Translations under genes and position numbers: made by a program
Notes under the pieces: generated by a model
The model's input: the letters and a program-made list of their open reading frames with translations, nothing else
What the model was told of the DNA's origin: nothing
Databases searched by the model: none
Source of the DNA: Albirhodobacter sp048262715
GTDB lineage: Bacteria; Pseudomonadota; Alphaproteobacteria; Rhodobacterales; Rhodobacteraceae
DNA: 64,000 nucleotides
Direction: 5' to 3'
Assembly (NCBI GenBank): GCA_048262715.1
Contig: JBLXEV010000005.1
Coordinates: 186,001 to 250,000 of the forward strand
Shown here: positions 17,234 to 26,508 of the stretch, one piece after another
How the letters are laid out: each line of letters starts with the position of its first letter
Numbering within the stretch: position 1 is the first letter of the stretch

Positions 17234-18717
17234 CCCCGTTCTCGGCCCCTGTCGACGATATCTTGGCCTCGCTGATTCATGTCGCGGGCGCGGACCGTTT
17301 GCCCGATTGGGATAGCGAGATGGCGCGCGAGATCTTGGGCCATTTCGCCGCATTTGCAGAGGGCGAAATCGCGCCATTGGATGCGCAAGGCGATCGTCAA
17401 GGGTGCCGGATTGAGGGCGGGCGCGTGCGGATGCCCGACGGATTCAAACAGGCCTATGCCGCCTATGTCGCGCAGGGCTGGCACGGGGTGAGCCTACCTG
17501 AGGCACAGGGCGGCATGGGCCTATCCCCGCTCTTGAACAGCGCACTTTCGGAAGTTTTTTCAGGGGCTTGCCATGCGTTGCAAATGGTGACCGGCCTTGT
17601 GCCCGGGGCCGCACGCGTGCTGGCACGGTTTGGCACGCCCGATCAAATCGCCCGCCACATGCCCACGCTCGCCTCCGGTGCGGCGCTGGCCACGATGTGC
17701 CTGACAGAACCCGGAGCGGGGTCTGATCTCTCCGCCATCCGCACCCGCGCCACGCGCACCGATGAAGGCTGGCGGATCGACGGCGAGAAGATTTTCATCT
17801 CCGGTGGCGATCAGGACCTTTCTGATCACATCCTGCATCTGGTGCTGGCACGCACGGGGCCAGTGGCGGCGGGAACCCGTGGCCTCTCGCTGTTCCTCTG
17901 CCACGATCAAGACGGCATCAGAGTGACGCGGATCGAGGAGAAAATGGGGCTGCATGGCTCGCCAACCTGCCAGCTTGCCTTTGATGGTGCTCCTGCCGAG
18001 TTGATCGGGGCCGAGGGCGAAGGGTTGAAGGCGATGTTCACCCTGATGAACCACGCCCGCCTCGATGTCGCGCTGCAGGGCGTCGCCCATGCCGCGCGCG
18101 CCGCCGATATCGCGCAGCGCTACGCATCCGAGCGCAAACAGGGCAAGCGGGCGGATGGCACGCCTGCCGTGCTCAAAGATCACGCGGATGTCGCGCGGAT
18201 GCTGGGGGAGCAGCAACACCTCACCCGGACCGCCCGCGCGATGTGCCATATCACGCTTGTCGAACTGGAGGCAGGCACCCGCCCTGCGCTGATCGAATTT
18301 CTAACGCCGCTGTGTAAAATTTACGGCACGGAAGCGGGGATCAAATCTGCCGATCTTGGAATGCAAGTTCTTGGCGGATATGGGTATTTAAAGGAATACC
18401 GAGTTGAGCAAACCTACCGCGACGCGCGGATCACCGCGATCTATGAGGGCGCAAACGGTATCCATGCGCTGACCTTGGCCACGCGCCTGTTGCGGATGGC
18501 GGGGGCGACTGAAGCCTTCGCCGAGCTGATCGCGGAGCTTGATCCGAACGGCAGGTGCAGCGTGGCTCTGCGCGCATGGCTTGCGCAAGTCGACGCGCTG
18601 CGCACGGATCCAGACCCCGCCGCAAAAGCCCATGGCTTCGCGCATGACACGCTGGCCCTGTTCGCAAATGCCATCGGTCAGAAGATCAGAGCGGCCTCAC
18701 AGCACACAGATCGGTGA
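17230..18717 (+). CDS. Acyl-CoA dehydrogenase, DmdC-like class
   Basis: 495-aa flavoprotein dehydrogenase. The FAD/substrate motif CLTEPGAGSDLSAIRT is near residues 157-172 and IDGEKIFISGGDQDLSD is near 182. The catalytic Glu is probably in AIYEGANGIHA near 405, the position used by the DmdC/FadE5-like class, though this protein is shorter than the usual 590-600 residues. It is the last gene of the hydroxycinnamate operon. It may desaturate dihydro-hydroxycinnamoyl-CoA (phloretate, dihydroferulate), letting the same pathway use saturated side chains. The role is inferred. Confidence 0.82.
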   Translation: MTPFSAPVDDILASLIHVAGADRLPDWDSEMAREILGHFAAFAEGEIAPLDAQGDRQGCRIEGGRVRMPDGFKQAYAAYVAQGWHGVSLPEAQGGMGLSPLLNSALSEVFSGACHALQMVTGLVPGAARVLARFGTPDQIARHMPTLASGAALATMCLTEPGAGSDLSAIRTRATRTDEGWRIDGEKIFISGGDQDLSDHILHLVLARTGPVAAGTRGLSLFLCHDQDGIRVTRIEEKMGLHGSPTCQLAFDGAPAELIGAEGEGLKAMFTLMNHARLDVALQGVAHAARAADIAQRYASERKQGKRADGTPAVLKDHADVARMLGEQQHLTRTARAMCHITLVELEAGTRPALIEFLTPLCKIYGTEAGIKSADLGMQVLGGYGYLKEYRVEQTYRDARITAIYEGANGIHALTLATRLLRMAGATEAFAELIAELDPNGRCSVALRAWLAQVDALRTDPDPAAKAHGFAHDTLALFANAIGQKIRAASQHTDR

Positions 18718-18738
18718 GAGTGCATTGATGACGAAAGA

Positions 18739-18769
18739 GGGCCAAGGCCTAACCCTTGCGCCTTAGCCC
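18739..18769. terminator. Hairpin between convergent operons
   Basis: GGGCCAAGGC and GCCTTAGCCC form a 10-bp stem with one mismatch and an 11-nt loop between the acyl-CoA dehydrogenase stop (plus) and the kinase stop (minus). The position suits termination from both sides. There is no strong T run. Confidence 0.5.
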
Positions 18770-20385
18770 TACGAGGCCTCTGCCGAGCGGATCGCCCGCG
18801 CGGTATTTTGCAACAAGCAAAACGCCTCGTAGCGCTGAGCGTGCGCCGACTGAGCCGCCGCGTCGGGCCGATGCTGATGCGCGACGCAAGACATCTGCGG
18901 CATCGCAGATGTGAGGTCATCGAAAGTCCCCGCCGCCACAGCGCCCAGCATTGCCGCCCCAAGCAAGACAGGCTCTGGGCTCTGCGTGACCTCCACCGGA
19001 AGGCCCGTCGCATCCGCGATAATCTGACACGACAGCGGATGCCCGCCTGCCCCGCCCGACACGGAAATCGCATCAATGCTGACGCCCGCCGCTGCCTGCG
19101 CCTCGACGATCTGGCGTAGCCCGTAGGCCAGCCCACAAAGCCCCGCGACATAGAGCGCAACGAGGCTATCCACCCCGCGTTGCAACCCAAGCCCCGATAT
19201 CACCGCGCGATGCGTGGGATCTGCGAAGGGCGCGCGATTGCCCTGATATTCTGGCACAACATGCAAGCCAGACGCCAGTTCCACGGTCTCTGTCGGGGCC
19301 AGTTCTAACGCCCGATCCGCGAGCCATTGCGTCACGCCCTTGCCTGCCGCGCGTGCAAGATCTGCGGCCTCGGCGCTGGCGGGATGTGAGGCGACCAGTT
19401 GATCCATCGCCGCCCCCGCCGCAGATTGCCCGCCCTCGTTGAGCCATAGGCCCGGCACCATCGCCGAATAATATGGCCCCCAAACACCGGGAACGAACTC
19501 GGCGCGCTCGCTGCTGGTCATGGTGCATGACGAGGTGCCAAAGACATAGGCCATCGTGCGCCGCGCATCGCTGATCCCGCCCGAACTGCCCCCCGACGCA
19601 CCCACCGTGCCGATGCCGCCCGCATGGGCATCAATCAACCCCGCTGCCACCGCCGTGCCCACGCGCAGCCCCATCGCCTGCGCGGCCTCAGCCGTCAGCC
19701 CCTTGGCCAAAGCCGTGCCTGCGGGCATAACCTCGGCCCCGATCCGCGCGAAACCCTCCTCGGCCAGATCCCCCAAGCCAATCTGCCGGAAGTAACTCTC
19801 GTCCCAGCGGTTTTCATGCGCGAGATAGGTCCATTTGCAGGTCACAGTGCAGGTGGAGCGGGTGAGCGCGCCGCTCGCCTTCCATGTCAGGAAATCCGAG
19901 AGATCAAAGAAATGATCCGCGCTGTGATAGATCTCTGGGCGTTTCTCTTTCAGCCAGAGCAGCTTCGGCGTTTGCATCTCCGGCGAGATCCGGCCACCGA
20001 CATGATCGAGCACGCTATGCCCCTGCGCGTTGATCCGCTCGGCCTGCGCTGACGCGCGGTGATCGAGCCAGACGATAATATCTCGCTCGGGATGCGCCGG
20101 ATCGCCGACACCGCCATCCGCACCTATCACCACCAAAGAACAGGTCGCGTCAAAGCCGATACCGTCGATTGCGTCAGCCGCGACACCGGATTCCGCAACC
20201 GCCTGCGCCACGCTTTCGCACACCGCTTGCCAGATCTGCGCCGAGGATTGCTCCGCGTGGGCCGCATCCGAGCGGTGCATCGCAATCGCCCGCTTGGCCG
20301 TCGCGTGCATCGCGCCTTGCGCATCGAACACGCCTGCGCGCGCCGACCCTGTGCCGACATCGACACCCACGAAATAGCGGCTCAT
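18769..20385 (-). CDS. FGGY-family carbohydrate kinase, pentulokinase-like
   Basis: 538-aa two-domain sugar kinase. The N-terminal ATPase motif is GVDVGTGSARAG near residues 7-18, a FDATCSLVV stretch near 78 and WLDHRA near 106 are typical of D-ribulokinase/YDR109-type members, and a C-terminal SGGAGGHPLSCQIIADATG segment carries the second signature. It is the last gene of a seven-gene minus-strand operon. It probably phosphorylates the ketose formed by the epimerase at 21030 after import. Ribulose or another pentulose or tetrulose is likely; the exact sugar is not known. Confidence 0.85.
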   Translation of the reverse strand: MSRYFVGVDVGTGSARAGVFDAQGAMHATAKRAIAMHRSDAAHAEQSSAQIWQAVCESVAQAVAESGVAADAIDGIGFDATCSLVVIGADGGVGDPAHPERDIIVWLDHRASAQAERINAQGHSVLDHVGGRISPEMQTPKLLWLKEKRPEIYHSADHFFDLSDFLTWKASGALTRSTCTVTCKWTYLAHENRWDESYFRQIGLGDLAEEGFARIGAEVMPAGTALAKGLTAEAAQAMGLRVGTAVAAGLIDAHAGGIGTVGASGGSSGGISDARRTMAYVFGTSSCTMTSSERAEFVPGVWGPYYSAMVPGLWLNEGGQSAAGAAMDQLVASHPASAEAADLARAAGKGVTQWLADRALELAPTETVELASGLHVVPEYQGNRAPFADPTHRAVISGLGLQRGVDSLVALYVAGLCGLAYGLRQIVEAQAAAGVSIDAISVSGGAGGHPLSCQIIADATGLPVEVTQSPEPVLLGAAMLGAVAAGTFDDLTSAMPQMSCVAHQHRPDAAAQSAHAQRYEAFCLLQNTARAIRSAEAS

Positions 20386-20394
20386 CACTCTCTC

Positions 20395-21030
20395 CTATTG
20401 GTGCAGCACAAGATCCGCCGCGCGGCTGTGCGCGCGCACAGTTTCGCCATTTGGCAGATCGTTTTCATCCAGTTTCGCGCGAATTTGCGCCTCGGTCAAA
20501 GCGTAGGACACCCAGCGCGCCCGCAGCCTTTGCGCCAAGATCACCTCGGGCACATCGACCATGATCGTCAGATCGAACAGTGGCCCGAGACGATCCCATG
20601 GCGCGTCTTGCAGCAGCAGATAATTGCCTTCAACGAGGATCAATTTGGTGTCGCGGTGGATCTGCCGCGCCGAGCCGCGCGAGAGTTCCAGATCGCGGTC
20701 AAACACGGGCACGGCAACTGTCTCTTCATCGCGGGCCTGCAAACGGCGCAGGGTCGAAACCAACCCGCCCACGTCGAACGTATCGGGCGCGCCTTTCCAC
20801 GGGCGGCGACCACGCGCGTGCAAGATTGCATCGTCGTAGTGAAACCCGTCCATCGGCAGGATCGCGGCAGCGTTTGGCCGCGCGGCATTGATCCGCGCGA
20901 GCAGATATTCTGCCGTGGTGCTTTTGCCCGATCCGGGCGCACCCGCAATCGCGATGAAGCGACGATCCGGCCCATCCAGCAGCCGGAGGGCCTCCGTCTC
21001 AAGGCCCTCCATCGTCACATCGCGCGCCAT
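20395..21030 (-). CDS. P-loop kinase of the FrcK/uridine-kinase-like group
   Basis: 211-aa P-loop protein. Walker A is GAPGSGKSTTAEYLL near residues 29-43, PMDGFHYDD near 58 is the substrate-side motif shared with pantothenate and uridine kinases, and LILVEGNYLLLQ is near 129. Proteins of this group are often encoded with Frc/Rbs-type sugar transporters, and sugar phosphorylation is suspected. It starts with a 1-nt overlap on the preceding gene. Two kinases in one sugar operon is noteworthy. Confidence 0.75.
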   Translation of the reverse strand: MARDVTMEGLETEALRLLDGPDRRFIAIAGAPGSGKSTTAEYLLARINAARPNAAAILPMDGFHYDDAILHARGRRPWKGAPDTFDVGGLVSTLRRLQARDEETVAVPVFDRDLELSRGSARQIHRDTKLILVEGNYLLLQDAPWDRLGPLFDLTIMVDVPEVILAQRLRARWVSYALTEAQIRAKLDENDLPNGETVRAHSRAADLVLHQ

Positions 21031-21878
21031 CAGATCAGCCGATATTGCAGGGCTTTGTTGCGCAAGAACGGCAGGCCCTTCGACATCACCTCATCATGGC
21101 TATCGGCCACTTTGCGCCAGACAGCGAGACCGAAGCCGATTTCCGGCGGCATGTTGATGAAGCTTTCCATCGCCAATCCGCCTTTGAAATCAATCGCTTT
21201 AAGGGTCGCGAAGATCTCGTCCCAATCGCAGCAGCCCTCGCCCGGTGTGCCGCGATCGCTTTCCGAGAGGTGGATGTAGCGCAGGTAATCGCGGGCATCG
21301 ATGATGCCATTGGCCGCGCCTTTTTCCTCGATATTCATGTGATAGGTATCGAGATGGATGAAGATATTATCCGAGCCCACGCGCTCGATCATGTCGCGCG
21401 CCTGCCAGCCCGTGTTGATCAGGTGGTTCTCGTAGCGGTTCACCGGCTCGATCCCGAACAACAGCCCGACCGATTTCGCATAGGCGGCCGAAGCCTCCAA
21501 CACCCGCGCGACATTGTCATATTCGCCCGCTGTCGGCCAAGATCCGGTGCGCTGGCCGATGCCGCCGAAAGTCACGCCCGAGAGGGCTTCCGCGCCGCAG
21601 GCTTTGGTTTGGTCAATCGCGAGCTTGAGATAATCAATCGCGCCTTCCGGGTTGACGGATGCCCAATATTGCTCCGGAAGCCCAAGCGAGCACACCGCGC
21701 GCAGATCGTTCTTCTCGATCAAAGCCGCCGTATGCGCGGTATCTACCTCATCCGGGCGCAGCATTGGAATTTCAATGAAATCAACGCCATATTCCTTCGC
21801 GCCTGCGACGGCGCGCTCCGCCCCCTCGCGATCCCAGTTCATGGTCCACATGCTGGTGTGTACGCCAAAGCCTTCCAT
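21030..21878 (-). CDS. Sugar phosphate isomerase/epimerase (AP endonuclease 2 / ketose 3-epimerase fold)
   Basis: 282-aa TIM-barrel protein resembling D-tagatose/D-allulose 3-epimerases. Supporting segments are FIEIPMLRPDEVD near 35, GIEPVNRYENHLINTG near 147 (metal Glu), IHLDTYHMNIEE near 180 (metal Asp and His), YIHLSESDRGTPGEG near 206, and LAMESF near 242 (final Glu). These match the Glu-Asp-His-Glu metal site of the family. Probable role: epimerise the imported ketose before phosphorylation by the FGGY kinase. Confidence 0.82.
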   Translation of the reverse strand: MEGFGVHTSMWTMNWDREGAERAVAGAKEYGVDFIEIPMLRPDEVDTAHTAALIEKNDLRAVCSLGLPEQYWASVNPEGAIDYLKLAIDQTKACGAEALSGVTFGGIGQRTGSWPTAGEYDNVARVLEASAAYAKSVGLLFGIEPVNRYENHLINTGWQARDMIERVGSDNIFIHLDTYHMNIEEKGAANGIIDARDYLRYIHLSESDRGTPGEGCCDWDEIFATLKAIDFKGGLAMESFINMPPEIGFGLAVWRKVADSHDEVMSKGLPFLRNKALQYRLI

Positions 21879-22888
21879 TATTTATCCTTCCGAGGAAACA
21901 GTTTGAAAATTGATTGAAGCCGTTCGGAGCGCATCACCATCACCGCGATCAGGAACAGGCCCCAGACAGCGGTGGCCAAATGCTGGTTTGCGCCGATCAG
22001 ATTGAGGCCCGAGGACAGCACTTGGAGAATGATTAGCGCTAGGACGACAGGCACAACACGCCCATGCCCGCCGAACGGATCTACGCCGCCCAAGAAACAC
22101 GCGAGCACGGTGATCAGCAGCATCGCCTCGCCGTGGCCCACGCGCACCGAGTTGAACCGCGCCGCCATCAAGATGCCCGCAATCGCGCAGAGCACCCCCG
22201 AGAGCGCATATATCAACACCAGCGTGCGCTTGGCATTTAGCCCCGCATATTCCGCCGCGCGCATGTTCGAGCCTGTCATATAGACAGAGAACCCGTGCGG
22301 CGTGCGGCGCAAAAGTACGTGCCACGCCAGCGCGATCACCCCGAACAGGATCAGCGGCACCGGAATGCCCATCAGCGATCCATGCCCCAGCACGCGCATA
22401 TAATCGGGGAAGCCCGAGATATCGCCGCCGCGGGTGAGGAACTCCCCCAAGCCGCGCAGGAAGATCATCATCGCCAGCGACACAAGGATCGGATGCGCGC
22501 CGACATAGGCCACCACGGCCCCCATCATCGCGCCCGCCAAGGCCCCCACGATCACCGCAGCGACACAGCCCAAGATGAAGATATGGATCCCCGCGTCAGC
22601 ACCGCCGAATTGCATGATCGTCCATGCCAAGGTCAGCCCGCAGATATTGGCGGTGTAGACAATGGCGAGGTTCAGCCCGCCCGAGAGGATCGGCGCGAGC
22701 ATCGCCAGCGTCAACAGTCCCAAGAGCGGCAATTGAAAGCCCATTGAGCCGAGGTTCGCCCCTGTCAGAAAGCGCGGTGAGGCAAGCGAGAAGCCGAGCA
22801 CCAAGACGGCCAGCATCAGCACAAGCCCTGTGTTCTCGCCGTGCTTGCCCGAGGTCAATCGGCTGAGACGTGTCATGAGAGCAGGCAT
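21878..22888 (-). CDS. Ribose-type ABC transporter permease (RbsC family), second copy
   Basis: 336-aa inner-membrane permease with eight to ten hydrophobic segments and the RbsC-family stretch SGGLNLAIVYTANICGL near residue 69. It overlaps both neighbours by 1 nt (TAATG and TGATG junctions). With the permease at 22888 it forms a heterodimeric channel, as in transporters that carry two different permeases. Confidence 0.9.
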   Translation of the reverse strand: MPALMTRLSRLTSGKHGENTGLVLMLAVLVLGFSLASPRFLTGANLGSMGFQLPLLGLLTLAMLAPILSGGLNLAIVYTANICGLTLAWTIMQFGGADAGIHIFILGCVAAVIVGALAGAMMGAVVAYVGAHPILVSLAMMIFLRGLGEFLTRGGDISGFPDYMRVLGHGSLMGIPVPLILFGVIALAWHVLLRRTPHGFSVYMTGSNMRAAEYAGLNAKRTLVLIYALSGVLCAIAGILMAARFNSVRVGHGEAMLLITVLACFLGGVDPFGGHGRVVPVVLALIILQVLSSGLNLIGANQHLATAVWGLFLIAVMVMRSERLQSIFKLFPRKDK

Positions 22889-23877
22889 CAGCGGGCCTCC
22901 TTGCTGCGCAGGATCTGCGAGAGATCGATGTTCGAGGTGGAGATCGCGATCAGGATCGCGGCGCCGATGATCATCTGGAAAGCGAAGGGCGAAACCCCGA
23001 GCAGGTTCAGCCCGTTCTGGGTGATCGCGACGAACATCACGCCGAGGATGCAGCCCAAAATTGTGCCCTTGCCGCCGCCAAGCCGCGCACCGCCCAGCAC
23101 CACCGCTGCCAGCACATCCAACTCACGGCCATAGAGCGCGTTTGGCACCACTTCTTTGAAGATATTGACCTGCATCAGGCCCGCGATCCCCGCCATCAGC
23201 CCCATCCAGCCAAAGGCCACGCCCTGCATCACCGCGATATTCACGCCGGCCCGCCGTGCGCCCTCTGGGTTATCGCCAAAGGCGTAGAGCTGGCGGCCAA
23301 TATTGGTGCGGCGGATCAAGATCCATGTCGCCAGCACGCAGACCACCATCACCCCCACCGCGAGATTCAATTCCGACCACACGCCTTGCGCATTCTCATA
23401 CTCGAACAGGAATACCCGCGCCGTCCACCAATCGGGGAGGTTGTAGATATTGCGCCCGCCCGAGAAGAACATCAGCAGGCCGAAGAAGGCGTTGAAGGTG
23501 GCAATGGTCACCACGATCGAGATGATGCGGAACCCGTGGATCAGCCAAGCGTTCAGCAGGCCCAGCAAGATCCCCAGTGAGCCGCAGAACAAAAAGCCCA
23601 AGACCCAATTGCCGCCGCCCACCGCCATCAGCAGTTTGACGGCGAGATATTGCACCACGGAAGAGGCCACCGCGAAGGAGATATCAATCCCGCCCGCGAT
23701 CAGCACGACCAGAAGCCCCACCGCCCAGATCAGGTTCACCGCGCTGTTGTTGAGCAGCGAGGTGAGGTTGGGCAATGTCGCGAATTGCGGGGCGGCGAGG
23801 CTGAGCGCCACGCAGATTGCCGCCAGAACGACCATCAGCCGCGCTTCAATTGTATAACCGCGCAGGATGTTACGCAT
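22888..23877 (-). CDS. Ribose-type ABC transporter permease (RbsC family), first copy
   Basis: 329-aa permease with many hydrophobic segments and the family motif AGGIDISFAVASSVVQYLA near residue 66, plus LGGARLGGGKGTILGCILG near 268. The ATG at 23877 overlaps the ATPase stop by 8 nt. An upstream in-frame extension lies entirely inside the ATPase gene and is rejected. Confidence 0.9.
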   Translation of the reverse strand: MRNILRGYTIEARLMVVLAAICVALSLAAPQFATLPNLTSLLNNSAVNLIWAVGLLVVLIAGGIDISFAVASSVVQYLAVKLLMAVGGGNWVLGFLFCGSLGILLGLLNAWLIHGFRIISIVVTIATFNAFFGLLMFFSGGRNIYNLPDWWTARVFLFEYENAQGVWSELNLAVGVMVVCVLATWILIRRTNIGRQLYAFGDNPEGARRAGVNIAVMQGVAFGWMGLMAGIAGLMQVNIFKEVVPNALYGRELDVLAAVVLGGARLGGGKGTILGCILGVMFVAITQNGLNLLGVSPFAFQMIIGAAILIAISTSNIDLSQILRSKEAR

Positions 23878-25372
23878 AGATCCGCTCCTCCAATTGGGGG
23901 ACAGTGATCTTGCGCGGATCGAATTCCTCCACGATCCGGCCATCGGCCATCTGTAGGATGCGGTCAGAATGGAACATGACTTCCGTCACCTCGTCAGAGA
24001 TTAGCAAAATCGCCAGACCCTCATCGGCCAGCGCGCGAATGATGCGGAAAATCCCCGCCCGCGCGCCGACATCGACGCCGACTGTCGGGCTATCGAGGAT
24101 CAGCAGCTTGGGATCGGTCGCGAGCCATTTCGCCAGAACGACCTTTTGTTGGTTGCCGCCCGAAAGGGTGGAGATGGCATCTTCCGGCGTGCCTATTTTC
24201 ACCCCCAGCTCGCGGATCCAGTGCCGGATCAGATCCGCCTTGCGGGTTTCGGAAATCAGCCCCGTCGCGGCGGTGAGCTTGTGCAGAACCGAAATCACCG
24301 CATTGTCGCCAATCGATTGTTTTTGCAGCAACCCCAGCGAGAGACGATCCTCGGAGACATAGGCCATGCCCTGCGCGATCGCCTTGCGGATACTGGCGGG
24401 CTGATAGGGCGCGCCGTTGAGGGTCATCGCGCCCGCATCCGCTTTGCGCATCCCCATCATCACATGCGCCAACTCGGTGCGCCCTGCCCCGATCAACCCT
24501 GTGAGGCCCAGCACCTCGCCCGCGTGAATTTGCAAGGAGACATCGGAAAACTCGCCGTGGCGGCTCAGATCTCGCGCCTCAAACACCACCGGCGCATCGG
24601 GCAGATCCCGCGCCACGACGGCGTTCTCGATCAGATGGCCCGTCATCAACTCGCCCAAGCGTGCCTGCGTCATGCCTGCGGTCGGATAGACCCCGACGAG
24701 ATTGCCATCGCGCACCACGGTGACGCGCTCGGCAATATCCAGCACCTCCGCCAAGCGGTGGCTGACAAACACAATCGCCACCCCATCGGCCGAGAGTTTG
24801 CGCACGATATCGAGCAGACGATCCGTCTCCGATTGGGTCAGCGACGCGGTCGGCTCATCCATAAAGATCAGTTTCGCGTCATTCATCAGCGCGCGGGCAA
24901 TCGCCACCACCTGACGCTGGGCAATCGGCAGATCGTTGAGCGGTGCGGAGAGATCCATCGTGACCCCAAGCCGCTCTAGCACCTCTGCTGATCGCGCGAT
25001 CATCTCGCCATATTTCACCGAGCGCGGACGCAGGCCGACCAGATCATCAAAAGCGATATTCTCGGCCACACTCATATGCGGGAACAGCGCCAGATCCTGC
25101 CAGATGACAGAAACCCCCATCTGCCGCGCCATCACCGGATTGATCCGATCCACTGCAGTGCCGAACAGCTCGATCAGCTCCGCGCTCTCGGGTTGGTGCA
25201 CGCCTGTCACCACTTTGATCAGCGTCGATTTCCCGCAGCCGTTTTCCCCCGCAAGGCAATGCACTTCACCCGCACGGACCTCAAAATCGACCGCGTTCAA
25301 CGCCTGCACGCCGCCAAAGGCCTTGGACACCTTATGAAGGCGCAGCGCGAACTGTTCTGCCGAGGCAGTCAT
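23870..25372 (-). CDS. Ribose-type ABC transporter ATPase with two nucleotide-binding domains (RbsA family)
   Basis: 500-aa tandem ATPase. The first domain has Walker A GENGCGKST near residue 39, Walker B LIFMDEPTASL near 166 and signature LNDLPIAQRQVV. The second has the degenerate loop GLIGAGRTELAHVM near 293, typical of sugar importers, with signature LSGGNQQKV near 405. It drives the two RbsC-type permeases downstream. Confidence 0.93.
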   Translation of the reverse strand: MTASAEQFALRLHKVSKAFGGVQALNAVDFEVRAGEVHCLAGENGCGKSTLIKVVTGVHQPESAELIELFGTAVDRINPVMARQMGVSVIWQDLALFPHMSVAENIAFDDLVGLRPRSVKYGEMIARSAEVLERLGVTMDLSAPLNDLPIAQRQVVAIARALMNDAKLIFMDEPTASLTQSETDRLLDIVRKLSADGVAIVFVSHRLAEVLDIAERVTVVRDGNLVGVYPTAGMTQARLGELMTGHLIENAVVARDLPDAPVVFEARDLSRHGEFSDVSLQIHAGEVLGLTGLIGAGRTELAHVMMGMRKADAGAMTLNGAPYQPASIRKAIAQGMAYVSEDRLSLGLLQKQSIGDNAVISVLHKLTAATGLISETRKADLIRHWIRELGVKIGTPEDAISTLSGGNQQKVVLAKWLATDPKLLILDSPTVGVDVGARAGIFRIIRALADEGLAILLISDEVTEVMFHSDRILQMADGRIVEEFDPRKITVPQLEERIYA

Positions 25373-25442
25373 ATCGGATCACTCCTATTGGAAAAAAGCG
25401 GGCAGGCCTTTTACAAGAACCCGCCCGCAGTAGGGGAGGAAT

Positions 25443-26426
25443 TTAGAGGCCTTTGTCGGCCAGCTCGTCGACGGTGTCTTTGTTAATTTCGAGCAGGTTA
25501 TCGGTGATGATATCCTTGTTCTCGAAATCAGGCTCAACCACGCCGAGGCCCGGAATATCCATGCCCGCTTCGATTTTTTCGCCCTTGGCAAGAATGTCGC
25601 CCAAGGTGACGAACACCTCGCCCGCCTGTGCAGGGTTCCACATAAAGCCGCCCGTGAGCACGCCGGAATGGATCATCTTGCGGCCTTGGCCGGGCGAAAA
25701 CGGCCCGAGGACATGGATCTCGCCCGTTTTGCGACGCTCTTCCACCGCGCGGCCTGCGCCGATCGGGCCTTGGCTGCCGAAGGCCAAGAAGCCTTTGAGA
25801 TCATCATTCGCCGCGATCAGATCCAGCGCGGTCGAGCGGCTGTCATCGACGTTTTCCGCCACGCCGTAGCGATCGCCAACGATCTGGATATCGGGGCGGT
25901 TTTCTTCCAGCCACGCAATCGCGGCATCGGCCCAAGCATTGTGCAGCGGAACCGTCAGCGAGCCGACATAAACCGCGTATTTGCCAGCCTCCGGAGTCAT
26001 CTCGGAGAACAGCTTGGCATGCGCTTCGCCAAAGCCCGAGGCGGAGGCGAGCTCGAAGTTCCAATCGACGTTTTGCAGGCCCGGCCCTTCATGCGAGATT
26101 ACGATGATCCCAGCATCCCGCGCCTTTTTCAGCACAGGCTCCAGCGCCGCCTCATCATTCGGCACAACGCCGATCACATCGACACCCTTGGCGATTAGAT
26201 CTTCAATCGCCTGCACCTGCAAGGCGGGGTCTGCAGAGACTGGCCCGATCATCTCGGCCGTGACGCCGATCTCTTTCGCGCGGCGCGCGATCCCGTCTTC
26301 CATCGCGTTGAACCACGGGATGCCGCCAATCTTGACGACAACGCCCATCGTGGTTTCAGCAGTCGCCACAGTGGCAAAACCTACGCTCAGCGCCAAAGCG
26401 CTGACAAATCCTGTCAGTTTCTTCAT
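25443..26426 (-). CDS. Periplasmic sugar-binding protein of the ribose-type transporter
   Basis: 327-aa type I periplasmic binding protein. A Sec signal (MKKLTGFVSALALSVGF, cleavage near ATAE at residue 22) sets the start at 26426. The mature start GVVVKIGGIPWFNAMEDGI and a later GSQGPIGAGRAVEE resemble LsrB/RhaS-like receptors. First gene of the sugar operon, with a long 5-prime leader carrying two operator-like sites and a hairpin. The sugar is not identified. Confidence 0.9.
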   Translation of the reverse strand: MKKLTGFVSALALSVGFATVATAETTMGVVVKIGGIPWFNAMEDGIARRAKEIGVTAEMIGPVSADPALQVQAIEDLIAKGVDVIGVVPNDEAALEPVLKKARDAGIIVISHEGPGLQNVDWNFELASASGFGEAHAKLFSEMTPEAGKYAVYVGSLTVPLHNAWADAAIAWLEENRPDIQIVGDRYGVAENVDDSRSTALDLIAANDDLKGFLAFGSQGPIGAGRAVEERRKTGEIHVLGPFSPGQGRKMIHSGVLTGGFMWNPAQAGEVFVTLGDILAKGEKIEAGMDIPGLGVVEPDFENKDIITDNLLEINKDTVDELADKGL

Positions 26427-26481
26427 CACTTCCTCCCTCCATACGGGTTTATCCCGCATGCTCAAACCCGGTCTCCAACGA

Positions 26482-26499
26482 TGCACAACCGATTGCGCA
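26482..26499. promoter_or_regulatory. LacI-type operator-like site, downstream copy in the sugar-operon leader
   Basis: TGCACAACCGATTGCGCA is a near-palindrome with a central CG, the usual LacI-family layout. Its reverse complement matches the site at 26560-26577 closely. It lies inside the transcribed leader of the minus-strand sugar operon, 78 bp from the other copy, a spacing compatible with two repressor dimers or a small loop. Confidence 0.6.
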
Positions 26500-26508
26500 A
26501 CTCTGGCT

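Noticed and set aside
20059..21279. 406-codon plus-strand frame opposite the kinase genes
   Set aside because: The kinases on the minus strand have Walker and FGGY motifs; this frame has none.
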